Assembly: GCA_028095005.1 (NCBI GenBank)
Contig: JAMFTS010000044.1
Coordinates: forward strand, 1 to 64,000
Origin: Rhynchospora pubera
Lineage: Eukaryota; Streptophyta; Magnoliopsida; Poales; Cyperaceae
Reading direction: 5' to 3'
DNA: 64,000 nucleotides
Under the pieces are notes generated by a model that saw only the letters and a list, made by a program, of their open reading frames with translations, did no database searches and was not told the origin of the DNA. The position numbers were made by a program, and so were the translations under genes. This document shows positions 10,583 to 21,393 of this stretch, in pieces (the first letter of the stretch is position 1; each line of letters opens with the position of its first letter).

Positions 10583-12685
10583 ATGTTATTATGTAAACGT
10601 GAACTTTTAGGATTATGGTACTTTCTTTAAAAGACTTATCTCGTGCGATTTGATTATATAATTGTTTTGTTGCTGTGTCTTGGATTATGTGATTGCTTTG
10701 TTGCTGTTTGTTGTCACTGCGACTTGATGTTGCGTAAGTAAGTCAAGATTTTGACGATAAATATCACATAGAAGAAACGAGGGAAGTGACGAAGTTAATG
10801 CGTGAGACAAGATTTGAACTCATTGTGAAACGTAAGTAAGAGTGCGTGTTTGACAAAAGTAAGAAAATCGACGATGTTAGGACGTTAAGTGCGACGAAAA
10901 CATAACATAGCATAGACGAAGTCTGAAAAGAGATGAAGCACATGCAAGTAGTAATTTAAAAGAAGATGATGTATGAACAGGCTTGAATTCATTATTTTTC
11001 ATAAAAGTACATTATATCATATCCTTGGTGATACATGCCTAATGAGGCTAAGGGATGTTGACTTTCTTTCCTAACTAAAAGGAAGGCGGGGAGTCATTGC
11101 ATATAAGGGATGTTGTCTTTCTTTTGTCCTCATGACTCCCCTTCCACCGTGATGGAGGTCGACTGGAGAGCTACTCTCTTCTACCATCACGCTTGAAGAC
11201 GACGCTGCGTTGGTTTGGGCCCCTTTGGTTATGTAGAAAGTGTGCATCGCCGCGCCATTGATTGGCGTTGAAGTTGATACCTCCTTTGACGAGGTGTCCG
11301 CGGCGATCTTGCTCTTTCCTCTCCAAAGGAATTGACCCGTGATATAAGCTTGTCCCCTCTCTCGCGCCGAGCGTTCTCCATCTGTCGTTGACGGTTGGTG
11401 ATCGGCTATTCGAGGGCGACCTCTAATTTAGATATGGTAAGGTCGCCTGCATTGAAGGGCAAGCTTGCAGCAAAGCTCTGTCACCGACATCGTCTTCGTT
11501 TATGTGGGCTTGAAACGGCTGAGTTTTGTTATTTTCATTGACTCTTGGTTCCGCCGCCCAAACCCACTCGACGGATGTCTTGCTTGCGCACACGATCAAG
11601 CAAGGCTACCCGCCGATAGGGAAGGTTTAGTATACAACTGGAGGGATTTTACCTCAGCTGTTCTACTATACCTTTCCGGACTCATCAGCTGCTTTACTAT
11701 ACCTTCTGCTCTTTTCTCTCTCTCTCTCTTTTTTTTTTTTTTTTTTTTTGCCATTTTTACTCAAGCTCTTGTTTGTGTTTGCTTTGTTGTTTTGTTTTTT
11801 TTTGTCTTAAGGAAGAAAGAAGGCGTTTAAGATCTTGAGAAGAGGAAAGAAGAATGGGGGCTCTTGGGATGAAAGTGTTTGTGGGGTAACCTGCCTATTT
11901 ATAGGTGTCCCGGCATCAGCTCTGGACATGGGAACTCTTCAGCTCCTATTAAATAAAAATTATCTAAACCCCAAGTCATCGTATAATGTGATTAGCACGA
12001 CGAGTTGCGCATTTTTTTTTACATATATATATACTTCGAATTGATGCAGGGATATGGCTTGTCATAATACAGATCTGTTGAAAGAAACTACATGATTTTC
12101 CACACAACTACCACTTGTTATCAGTACGAAATGCTTCTATATGTACAACAAATAATGGTTATAAGCAAGCAAATCCATATGGACTGAATCATGCTTTCAG
12201 CTTTTTATGAAACTATTCATTGAAAGAAAATCCAAATTTATAATGACAAACCTTCCATATACCTTTGGCGGATCTGTTCCAGGGTAAATAATGACAACTA
12301 ATTTTCTTGTTTGGGAGAAGAATAATGTTGTCAAGCTAAACGATTAATATCCCCAAAGGTGTCCCAGAAAGGCAACAAGATGACATCAACATTATCCAGT
12401 TATTGGGTGACAATCTGATTGTACTACAAATAAGAATTAGCTAAAGCGTGATCAAGAGAACTTTGAATTAATAAATCAGTTGCAACCTTCCATTCCTTTC
12501 GAGGGGAAAAGAGTCAATAATCGAGTATGTTAAAGTGTTGTAATGGAGCACGACAGAATTTAAACTTGAAATGTTCATATGTAATATCGAACTATTTGCA
12601 TATATTGAGAATAGAAATTTCCTTATCAAAATGTGCAGCAAATTCCTACACCCCTCGATATAGAGCAGGAGACATAGAGGTGTTG
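10583..12685. other. Non-coding interior of LTR-type sequence, no gene seen
   Basis: Starts as T-rich 3' flank of the transposon gene, then carries short near-repeats ('aagggatgttg(a/t)ctttctttt' twice at about 11051-11120) and two pyrimidine/poly-T tracts (about 11720-11750 and 11790-11805). A minus-strand TATA box sits at 11895-11903. From about 12045 to 12685 the sequence is AT-rich with intron-like character and no recognisable exon. No ORF with a known domain was found on either strand. Confidence 0.4.
11895..11903 (-). promoter_or_regulatory. Minus-strand TATA box
   Basis: The minus strand reads CCTATAAATAGGC. Downstream lies a C/T- and A-rich leader-like stretch with AAGATCTTAAACGCC. 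It resembles the LTR promoter at 6341-6349 in form but not in sequence. It may be a second LTR promoter whose borders are not recognisable. The equivalent in copy 2 is 49765-49773. Confidence 0.35.
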
Positions 12686-13184
12686 TTAATCGTAGCTGGG
12701 CGAGTAGAGGGAAAGGGGCGCTATCGCTTGCTCCCCATCGATTTCAGCATGGTTGTTGATGTGGTTGACGTCAGCAGCAACATCAGGTGTACCCATTAGA
12801 GGGAGTGTGTGGATGCGACGGGGTCCTGTTCGATATCTCCGACGGCGCCTAGGATCATCACCTTTCTCTTTGGTGTGGATTCTGACGAGAAGGAACTGAT
12901 CGGTACCTCTTGTGAGAGCAGATCTGAGAAGGTCCAATCTCAGTTTTGAGGTGGGAGAGAAGAAAAGTGAGGAGATGAGTACAAGAAAGAAGATCGATCG
13001 AGAGAGATGAGGACTAGAAGTCCCTTGAAGCAGATTTTCAATCGAGCCCCCTAATCCCTCCCTCATGGTAAAGCAAACCAGTGGTTTTTTAAAAGTATCA
13101 ACTGAAAAGAAAGAGGTGGCGTAAAAATAAGCCAGAGGGGCGACTGGTGGTCCTCCGGTGATCTTTCTAAGCCGTGAAATTTAC
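12686..13184 (-). other. Leader of an LTR element downstream of its PBS
   Basis: Minus-strand sequence directly after the PBS at 13185-13195. An open frame (13066-12686, MREGLGGSIENLL..., then an Arg-rich RRRRRYRTGPRR part) could be the start of a gag-type protein but has no family motif. It ends without a recognisable gag domain, so the element appears truncated here. Low confidence as a coding region. Confidence 0.3.
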
Positions 13185-13195
13185 GGTGGGCGCCA
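13185..13195 (-). promoter_or_regulatory. Primer-binding site next to LTR 13197-14034
   Basis: The minus strand reads TGGCGCCCACC one base inside the LTR end (GTAACA). This is the same PBS as in the gypsy element at 4122-4132, although the LTRs are unrelated. It defines 13197-14034 as a 5' LTR on the minus strand. Confidence 0.75.
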
Positions 13196-13196
13196 T

Positions 13197-14034
13197 TGTT
13201 ACCACTTCTAGGGTAGCAAGTTTTTAGAGGGAATGGCCCGGCTTTCCTTCCGCCAACCAACCGCCCCATGCAGAAGGAAAGGAGTCGCTCAGGAGGATGA
13301 AGTTTTTAGATCGAAGGGAGGGTCCCCCCAAGGTCGTTGGAGGAGAGCCCTTTTATAGTGACTAATTAGGGTAGCCTTATGTTGAACTGGATCCTTATCG
13401 GGCCTTACTGGGCTTTATCAGGCCGTATACTTATTGGACTATATCAGGCCTTATCACCAGTAAATATCATCACTCACTAGGTGAACTAATGAGAGACATA
13501 TAGTTGTCTTGATGACCAGTTTCTCCCCGCACAATTCAAGAGAGCATAAATAAAGTTCGTATAGCAGCCCTTATCAGGAATCAGCGTTAGACGATATATA
13601 TAGAACCTATCCTCATGTGGAGAAATTGAACCATCTCAAACTCATAATCAAGTACGTATGAAATAAATAATAACACATAACACAATCCATACATTTATTT
13701 CATTAGGTCATGTCATGTGCTATGTTCCAATAACATACACATATGCAATTAAGTCAGTAACTCCTTACCTATGATTTCTACAACGTAATCATCCCTTAAC
13801 TTGCATACTAATCTTATATAATAATTAATGGTCCTTGTTAATTATCAAGATTATGGACTCTTTAGAGATATTATTGTCATTCTAACGAATGATCCACAGA
13901 GATCTACAATTCAGATCCTCAACCTGAATGATCTGTCAATAATAAACTCTAGGAACGAATGATCAAGTATCATCAATAACATAAACTAATGTAATAGCCA
14001 CCAATTGATTGGCTTCTAGGACATATCTCTAACA
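13197..14034 (-). repeat. 5' LTR (838 bp), minus strand, copy 1
   Basis: On the minus strand it begins TGTTAGAGATATG and ends GTGGTAACA, with a PBS directly after. A TATAAAAGGG promoter box lies near 13351-13360 on the minus strand. A truncated relative in the opposite orientation occupies 4659-6208. No 3' LTR of the same element was found, so only the 5' end of the element survives. The five bases outside the LTR (ACCTA, 14035-14039) would be its target duplication. Confidence 0.8.
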
Positions 14035-15250
14035 ACCTAAACTCGCGAATCCTCAACTTTCGTCTTTTGGACAAGGATTTGGTAATTGTACTAACCTAAC
14101 ACATCTTGAATCGCAACCTAAACTTTCGTTATTGGTCAAATTGATCAAGTTCACATGTTGTAGTTCTAGAGATATCTAACTAACTTTGTTACTTAGAAAC
14201 TTCGTCTTGCAACTTAAGCTGGTTTATCTTTCGATTTCTAACCTACCTCATGATAGTCTTGTTTACTGAACTTATTAATCCAAATATTTAGTTTCCTAAC
14301 CTAGATGTATGCATTCATCAAGTTGGAGATAATGGTCAATAAGCTATTCAATAAGATATGAAATACCAACAAGCAAATCACAATAATAATCAAGCATAAA
14401 TCAAGTCTACATCCTTAATTAATTAACTACTCCTACATCCCAAGACATGATAAAATTAGCCTAACATAGCCGCAAAACATATAATGAACATGCAAAAATA
14501 AGATACAAACTCCATAAGTTTCCAAATATCAAAAAGACAAGATGAAATACAACAATACTCCTTGAAATCGTGGTATGAAACTAGTGGAGTCCTGGTAGGC
14601 CACGTGGTATGGATCAACTGCACCGTCGTCGCGTCACAAACTGCTCCAAGGTCGCTTCTATGGTCGAGCTTTTCTGAAATTTGGTGGAATCTTGCACCAT
14701 TATGGATAAACAGGGAAAGAACGAGGGCTGATGGGGGTAGGGAACGCGGTAGGTAAGGTAAGACCCGTGCCTCAAGGCAAGGATGGCCTTATATGGTAGT
14801 GAGAGGCATGCTAGGGCACCAGGGAGAGTTGCCTTTGTCGAGAAATCGCCAAAAATCAGAGTTTCCTTCGCTATAAACTTTCCAAATACGATCCAGTAGT
14901 CGCACGTGACTAGCTAAGGCCGCAGGCCTAGTCGCATGATCTAATTTTGGCTCAGGTTGAGAGATATGTGGGCAAAGAATAAGTCATCTGGCCTGAATAA
15001 AGCTGAGGCATGTTGTGTGAGGCCTTTCTACCGATTCCAATGTGGTTGTTTTGCTCCATTTGCACCAAAATACTGAGATATTGAGTCGATTCCACTAAAA
15101 ATCTACAAAACAATTGAGAAGTGGCGGCAATACCTAATCTTGGCGAATATAGTATAAAAATACAGTGAACATAATGGGTTGAGTCATGATTTAAGTGTAA
15201 AGTCCGGCCAAAATAGAAATATAAATACGAGATATAAAATGGTAAGCTCA
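14035..15250. repeat. Diverged dispersed repeat, related to 1-1085
   Basis: Shares ordered phrases with the first kilobase of the window. The block is AT-rich in its first half, then has a more GC-rich section (14580-14960) that gives small open frames without domains. It was probably the landing site of the LTR at 13197-14034. Identical sequence recurs at 51905-53120. Confidence 0.45.
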
Positions 15251-16402
15251 TTTTGTATAGAAGTGATGACTATTAAGCTCATTTTGTTTAGGCTTGGTGA
15301 TAGAAATAGATAGACTTGATGACAAGCAAGCTTATTGTGTGTAGACTTGGAGATAATGGATAGTTTCTGTGTAGACTTAGTAATAGAATGAATAGTAAAA
15401 GCTCATTTTATATCCCCGTTCAAATGATGATATGTACTCGATAATATCTATTTTGAAATGATGGTCTGTTAGGATGATATGGGCACAGTGAAGCATATAT
15501 ATATGATAAGTGCAGGATTGGATGATGATTTGTTCATATTACAAGCAGGATGTGTGTGCGCATTTTGATGATATGTGTTCAAATTACAAATAGGTACACA
15601 AGATGATAGGTATAGATGTGTGCTCATTTTGTTATTAATCAATTACAAACATAAAAGATAGCTTACAAACAGAAACTACAAAGTATGATTAACAAGTACC
15701 TCTAAATGTTGTGCGTAATTGGAAGCATAAATGATAAGTACACAGGAAGATAAAATTAGAAAGATTAGATTAGTACAAACAAGATCAGCTATTACAAGCA
15801 TTCTAATTATCCTTTACAAACAAAGATTATCAACCAAACAACAATGTTGTCACTAAAACTGATAAAACAACTATATTAAAAATTTTAAATGAAAACTTTT
15901 TCCTTCCATTCCATAGCTTTCTTCTCTCTTTCCATAGCATTCTTCTTTTCTTCTCTCTTGAAGGAAACCTAAAGTGAGATTAAAAGATAATAAGGCTTAG
16001 CAGCTAACAAAAATTCATAAAACTGAAACTGCCTTCCAATATTGTCTGAACACCCTTAGCATAGAAGTTTAGTGTCATATCGTCCGACACTGGTAAAGCA
16101 CATCAATTGCACTGACACATCTTATATCCCACGTCAAGTACTTACCCAATTGATACAAATGCTTACCCAATTTCTAATTTCAAAAGCTCCCGTATCCGAT
16201 TTTTTCAATGGAAAACGCCCAAAATTGATCAAATTTTTTATAAAAATGCTTGTTGTTGATCCAAATTGGTAATACATGTACTAATAACTTGTAAAGATGA
16301 CTTACTCTAAATTGATCCAAATGCTTGTTAACAGATCGAGCAGTTCAGGAGTTAGAGGCGAGGGGGTTATTGACAGCAAAGAAGTATAAGCCGCTAGGGT
16401 TT
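15251..16402. other. AT-rich sequence with degenerate short repeats, no gene seen
   Basis: The phrases 'aagctcattttgt', 'gtgtagactt(g/a)' and 'gatgatatg' recur irregularly between 15240 and 15620, suggesting decayed 40-100-bp repeats. The remainder (15650-16400) is AT-rich with no domain-bearing ORF. The same holds for 53121-54272. Confidence 0.4.
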
Positions 16403-16510
16403 TCACGAGAGAGAGATCGACAGCATCTCTAGTTTAGTTAGTTGAGGTAGAGAGAGGAGGTGGCGACGGAGGGAGGAGGCAGCGGCAGAGAGGACCGCTA
16501 GGGTTTTCAT
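16403..16510 (-). pseudogene. First-exon-like fragment with AAACCCTAGC leader
   Basis: On the minus strand a short frame starting MKTLAVLSAAASSLRRH has the Ala/Ser/Leu/Arg composition of an organelle-targeting N-terminus and is preceded by a typical plant leader. The motif AAAACCCTAGCGG occurs twice (near 16385-16400 and 16497-16509). The frame ends after 35 residues and no continuation was recognised, so it is probably a broken first exon of an unknown nuclear gene. The duplicated copy lies at about 54273-54380. Confidence 0.3.
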
Positions 16511-16717
16511 GATTTTTTTGGGAAGGGGAGAGAAAGTGAAACCATCGTTTCCTCTGTGAGAGAGACGAAAATGGTCAGAGGAGACGAAAAATTTTAAAAC
16601 TAACAGAGAGTTCGGAGAAATCAGCACCTCTGGTGCACGAATTTTAAAGCGATCCAAAGACATAGACGTTCGGTGTATGAGGCCTCAATACTTCATCGTG
16701 TAGTATATCATCCCCCA

Positions 16718-16770
<53 letters not shown>

Positions 16771-16771
<1 letters not shown>

Positions 16772-17171
16772 TTTAGCTATGGTGAGATGCATCACAAAAA
16801 ATTTTACGTGAGATGCGATCAAAACACAAGAATCTAGTTCAAAATGACTGATCCAAACCGTCTAATATGATCTCTCTATTGAAATCTCCATGCAAACTAA
16901 ATTTTACATTTTTTCTAATTTTTTAAGTATTTTTTTGAAATTTTAGAAAATTGTTAATCTAATTAGTTCAGAACCGTTCAAAAACTGTTATTTTTAAAAA
17001 TCCGAAAAAAAGTACTTAAAAATTCTGAAAAAATGCAAAATTTGGTCTACAATAAGATTTCAATAGCAAGATCATATTGAATGGTTTGGATCGATCATTT
17101 TGAACCAAATTCATGAGTTTTGATCGCATCTCACAGAAATTTTTTTGTGATGCATCTCACCATAGCTAAAC
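16771..17171. mobile_element. Palindromic MITE, family 1, copy 1 (401 bp)
   Basis: The whole element is a long inverted repeat. It begins GTTTAGCTATGGTGAGATGC and ends with its complement, and the inner parts also mirror each other (TCCAAACCGTC against GGTTTGGATCG). It lies between CT/AT/AG microsatellite runs that make the target duplication unreadable. A related element occupies 25353-25755. There is no ORF. The superfamily is uncertain; Mutator-like or Tc1/mariner-like foldback MITEs are both possible. Confidence 0.75.
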
Positions 17172-17186
17172 TCTCTCTCTCTCTCT

Positions 17187-17209
17187 TTATATATATATAT
17201 ATATATATA
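17187..17209. repeat. (AT)n microsatellite at the Helitron insertion site
   Basis: About 11 AT units directly outside the Helitron 3' end. The copy-2 counterpart (55056-55123) has expanded to roughly three times this length. Confidence 0.85.
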
Positions 17210-17239
17210 CTAGCAGCAGTGCCCACCCAATGTGTGGGC
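17210..17239 (-). other. Helitron 3' terminus with hairpin
   Basis: The minus strand reads GCCCACACATTGGGTGGGC (6-bp stem GCCCAC/GTGGGC), then ACTGCTG and CTAG. A hairpin 7-12 nt before a CTRR end is the rolling-circle terminator signature of Helitrons. Confidence 0.8.
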
Positions 17240-18451
17240 GGAGGATGATAGCGACATCAGTTTTCATTTTTGGACGATCGACGCTGTCGCAGTTCATGAG
17301 GCTGGGTTTATTAGAATCGTGTGAGTACATATGCAGAGAATGAGAACATACCATCATTTACATTGTTTTACATGGCTTAAGCTTTAACCATATGCAGAGG
17401 CAATCATGTAGTAATAGAAGGAGAAATGAAAGTCATGTTCTAGTTATACACCTGGACTTGTTTCATAGTATAATTCCTGCCGACATCTGACCATTTAAAT
17501 TATTTTACGAACAAATCCACATATTTTATATTACTGCAAGGGTATTATTAACAAAGGGCAGGAAATGTTGGATTAGCACCTTAATATGAACTACTCAATC
17601 TAAGTAGCCTGCTGACATTACTTTTTATTATAAGTATCCATCTTTTCAAACAAAAGTAAAAGTAAAGTGCCGTAAAATGGTATCCCTGCACTTGCTCTAT
17701 ATTACAATTCTTATTAGTTTCTAGTGATTTCAATTTACAAACAGACCCTACATTTTTTATTATCTCGGTTAACACTATCATTGTAAAATGGTAAGAGAAG
17801 TTATCTTCAAAAGATAATAGGCAGGAAAGTAATATTGTTAGTTTAGCAATAATTAGAAAATTCACATAAATCCTTATCTTTTCTTTTTTTACAATTACTT
17901 CCTTGCTGCCAAGAGAATCAGATAGGGCTTACCTTATAAGGACTATACATAACAGACCTTAATATCATGTCAAATCTAACTTGCTTTTATACAGTCCTTT
18001 AGTTAATGCGTCAGCTCAATTTGTACAAGAAACATCTACTCAATTGGTCAACAGGCTCCAGAAAATTTCAATTATCATACTACATCACTGTCACCATCTC
18101 CTTAAGAAATTAATTATACTACGTTGTCAACCTTTGGACAGTTCTCAAATCAATATTCTTGAAGAGACTACATTTCTACATTTTAGTCCAGGGCATTTTA
18201 GTAAACAAGTTGTCACTGTTAGCAAACTTGCATGCAAACTTGTATGCAGTGTATTTCAATTCTAGCATATTATAAATCTAAATCTGTGGGGCCCCTTTAA
18301 GTTTCATATACAACCAGCTTCACACAGAAATTCATTACAATTAACACAATCACACAATGCTAATTTGAACGACACAAATTAATCCAAGAAATAATTCAAG
18401 ATATATAATTCCTCTTAGTATAATATCATTTGAGACACAACGTGTACATAT

Positions 18452-18803
18452 CTATGAAGTTAATTCAGATGTCCTTCGTCGCTTGTATTTGGAGTAAAAA
18501 ATCTCTTGCCTAAGCCTCTCGGTTTCATACTTTATTTCTAATGTGGGATTTAACTTGATGGCTTCTATTTCTTCTCGAACCTTGCTGATCATATGATGAA
18601 ATCCAAAAGGCTCTAATTCTAGCATAGTTTCTATTAGAGTTTCCAAACTCTGAATTTTTCTATATGGCCACTTCGGGATGCCTAGCTCTCTGCACCTAAA
18701 TTTCAGTGTTGACATGGATACCTTGAGATCTTTGGCTGCTTCTTTGATTGGTAGTGAGAATTTCTGTGCCACATGCTCGAATTTTAACTCATTCCTATTT
18801 GGT
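18452..18803 (-). pseudogene. RWP-RK domain (RKD-like) transcription factor exon, copy 1
   Basis: A splice-acceptor-like TTTTAG precedes the exon at 18803. The frame then reads through an RWP-RK domain: FSLPIKEAAKDLKVSMSTLK, FRCRELGIPKWPYRKIQSLE, and a downstream leucine-rich helix, ending in a stop at 18452. RKD proteins are plant nuclear DNA-binding factors that act mainly in egg-cell and early-embryo programmes. The hallmark RWPxRK box reads KWPYRK, with the first Arg replaced by Lys. No upstream exons were recognised, and the LINE lies only 84 bp upstream. It is therefore a captured exon inside the Helitron rather than a complete gene. The reading frame is intact in both copies, which suggests recent capture or that the frame is harmless. 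Confidence 0.8.
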
Positions 18804-18902
18804 CTAAAATTCATGAAAAAACATCCATTATATCACATATGCTTCTATTTTGAGTGATACTATTAGAGAACATATTTCCAAGTCACAATGCTTAAACGAA
18901 CT

Positions 18903-20241
18903 ATTCAATAGCATTTTCCGATCAAATAGGATGCCAGATGCGTGGAGGAGAAGCACTCTAGTACCAATCTTCAAGAATAAAGGGGATGCTCAAAGCTGTA
19001 CAAACTATAGAGGGATTAAGCTTATGAGTCATACAATGAAGCTTTGGGAGAGAGTGATAGAACATCGCTTGAGACGGATGACAAACGTTTCGAAAAACCA
19101 ATTTGGTTTTATGCCTGGGAGGTCAACCATGGAGGCCATCTTCCTAATAAGGCAATTGATGGAGAGATATCGGGAGCGAAAGAAGGATCTACATATGGTT
19201 TTCATTGATTTGGAGAAAGCATACGACAAAGTGCCAAGGGAAGTTATGTGGTGAGCACTAGAAAAGAAGAAAGTCCCCACAAAGTATGTTACCCTCATCC
19301 AAGACATGTATGATGGTGCCGTTACTTGCATCAGGACATGTGATAGTGTAACTAGTGACTTTCCTATTAAAATAGGACTACATCAGGGATCAGCTTTGAG
19401 CCCGTATATTTTTGCCTTAGTGATGGATGAGATCACGAAGGATATACAGGGAGAGATTCCTTGGTGTATGCTCTTTGCGGACGATGTGGTGTTAATCGAT
19501 GAGAGTAGGACGGAGGTCGATAGGAAATTGGAATTGTGGAGACGAACTCTAGAGTCCAAAGGGTTTAGGCTTAGTAGAACTAAGACGGAGTATATGGGGT
19601 GTGAGTTTAGTGGGATACGACCAGTGGACGGAGATGTATGTCTAGACGGGCAGGTAGTACCTACGAAAGATACTTTTCGATATTTAGGGTCGATGCTGCA
19701 GAGCGATGGCGAGATAGATGAAGATGTTAGTCACAGGATAAGAGCGGGGTGGGTGAAATGGCGACAAGCATCAGGCGTCCTATGCGATAAGAAAGTCCCG
19801 CAGAAGCTAAAAGGCAAGTTCTACAGGACAGCGATTAGACCTGCGATGTTGTATGGCGCAGAATGTTGGGCTACTAAAAGACGACATGTCCAGAAGATGA
19901 GTGTAGCTGAGATGCGTATGTTGAGGTGGATCTGCGGTCACACGAGGAAAGATCGGATTAGAAATGATGACATACGAGATATGGTTGGGGTCGCACCAAT
20001 AGAGGAGAAGTTGATCCAACATCGTTTGAGATGGTTTGGACATATCCAACGCAGACCTCCAGAGGCACCGGTACGTATCGGAATTCTTAATCATTTCGAG
20101 AACACCCGGAGGGGGAGAGGGAGACCAAGATTGACATGGGAAGAAGCGGTGAAAAGAGACCTTAAAGAATGGAACGTCTCCAAGGAGTTAGCGATCGATA
20201 GGAGCGCTTGGAAGTTAGCAATTCATGTACCGGAGCCATGA
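18903..20241 (+). pseudogene. RTE LINE reverse transcriptase, truncated, one internal stop
   Basis: The frame contains RT motifs in order: PDAWRRSTLVPIFKNKGD, NYRGIKLM, NQFGFMPGRST, FIDLEKAYDKVPRE, GLHQGSALSPYIFALVMDE and the catalytic FADD box, then the C-terminal RWICGHTRKDRIRN and HRLRWFGHIQRR typical of RTE. A single TGA at 19252-19254 (after VMW) interrupts an otherwise continuous frame that reopens without a shift. The endonuclease and first RT part are missing by 5' truncation, as usual for target-primed reverse transcription. The protein is inactive here, but near-integrity implies a young insertion. Confidence 0.9.
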
Positions 20242-20384
20242 CGTAGGAACTTAGGGGTAGGAGCGATGCCATAAGTTTGTAGGTCCCTCTATTAGGTCAC
20301 GGTCGAGGTCTAGGTTTCTACTATTACTATTATTATTAGAGGTATTATTATTAGTATGGCTAGTCTTACTATTAGTATTTTTAT

Positions 20385-20422
<38 letters not shown>

Positions 20423-20517
20423 CTTGGATGTGTTCTCTTGTTGGGTTTCTTTCTAGCCTACCCCAACTTGTTTGGGACAAAAGGCTTAGTTGTTGTTGTT
20501 GTTGTTGTTGTTGTTGT
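20385..20517 (+). repeat. LINE 3' end: poly-T run and (TTG)n tail
   Basis: A T run of roughly 38 bases is followed about 60 bp later by the conserved RTE 3' end and nine or so TTG units immediately before the target duplication. A relic of the same 3' end (CCAACTTGTTTGGGATAAAA) lies at about 24319-24340. Confidence 0.85.
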
Positions 20518-20879
20518 AATGCTTAAACGAACTCATTTATACACTTCAGAGGAAAACCTTTATGCAATTATTCTTGCAATTCCATATATACCTCTCTACA
20601 TAATTTTTATCATTAGATCTTCCTAGAAATGTGCAATGCCATGCACTTTCCAGTTTTCCATTTTATTCGATGCTCGATACTCAATATTTTTCATTTTATT
20701 CAATACTCAATACTATAATTAGTAACTTAATAGTGACCACTGACCACCTACAGTTGGTTCAGGATTCTTTCCTGGATTAACCTATGCCATATGAAAGCTA
20801 TTGAAGCATTTCAACTTAATACGAATATTATTGATTAAATGGGAAAACAAAGTGCTTACTCTTGTTACTAAAAATTTAC

Positions 20880-20983
20880 CTTGGAGAGACTTGAACGTCC
20901 CTCACAACTCCATTGGGATGCAAGGTTTGACCCCCTCGTCCATCTACAGCATCTATTGTGTTCAACTGATGAAGTGGTTGCAT
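20880..20983 (-). other. Possible captured exon of unknown gene, copy 1
   Basis: On the minus strand CTACTAG is followed by a 104-bp open stretch starting MQPLHQLNTIDAVDGRGG and ending CCAAG before GTAAAT, so it looks like an exon with good acceptor and donor. No protein family was recognised. It lies downstream of the R-SNARE pseudogene on the same strand but does not match the C-terminal exon of VAMP727. Copy 2 is at about 57163-57266. Confidence 0.3.
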
Positions 20984-21393
20984 CTAGTAGTTAATCAGTA
21001 TAAATAAGTATCAAGTTAAGTGCTAAACAATAAGAGATGGGTATATATTACTCTGAGAAAGGAATAATTGTATTTTTATGACATATGAAATATGAAATAG
21101 GTAATTACCAAGAAAAGCATGGGAGAATCCATGTTCGTTGGAGCTTGCATGTCCCTAATTGCATACATGCGGCTGCTGAGTTTGGATGTAGGTGCCTGCT
21201 ATATTCGAGAAACAGTCAATCATAACATAGCTCGAACAACTAACTTAAAATTGGTACAAGATACACTTAGAATTATGACATGTTCTTTAGTATTTTTTTA
21301 AAGAGGTTCTTCTTGAAATTTAATCTCTACATGTAGTTGAAATTGACCAAATTAAAAAAAAAAAGTAGAACAGAAACTATGACTAATGTGCAC

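Larger units (their letters stand above)
18887..20533 (+). mobile_element. 5'-truncated RTE-type LINE with 16-bp target duplication
   Basis: A perfect 16-bp duplication AATGCTTAAACGAACT flanks it (18887-18902 and 20518-20533). Copy 2 has a single copy of this motif at 56801-56816 and no insert, so the insertion site is proved by the empty allele. The element body (18903-20517, 1615 bp) starts inside the RT gene, carries the RT C-terminal half, a T run of about 38 bases (near 20385-20422) and ends in ACTTGTTTGGGACAAAAGG plus a (TTG)n tail. The TTG tail and the RT type are those of plant RTE/BovB-like LINEs. Confidence 0.95.

Noticed and set aside
13063..13269. 68-codon minus-strand frame
   Set aside because: It spans the LTR border and the PBS, so cannot be a real element gene.
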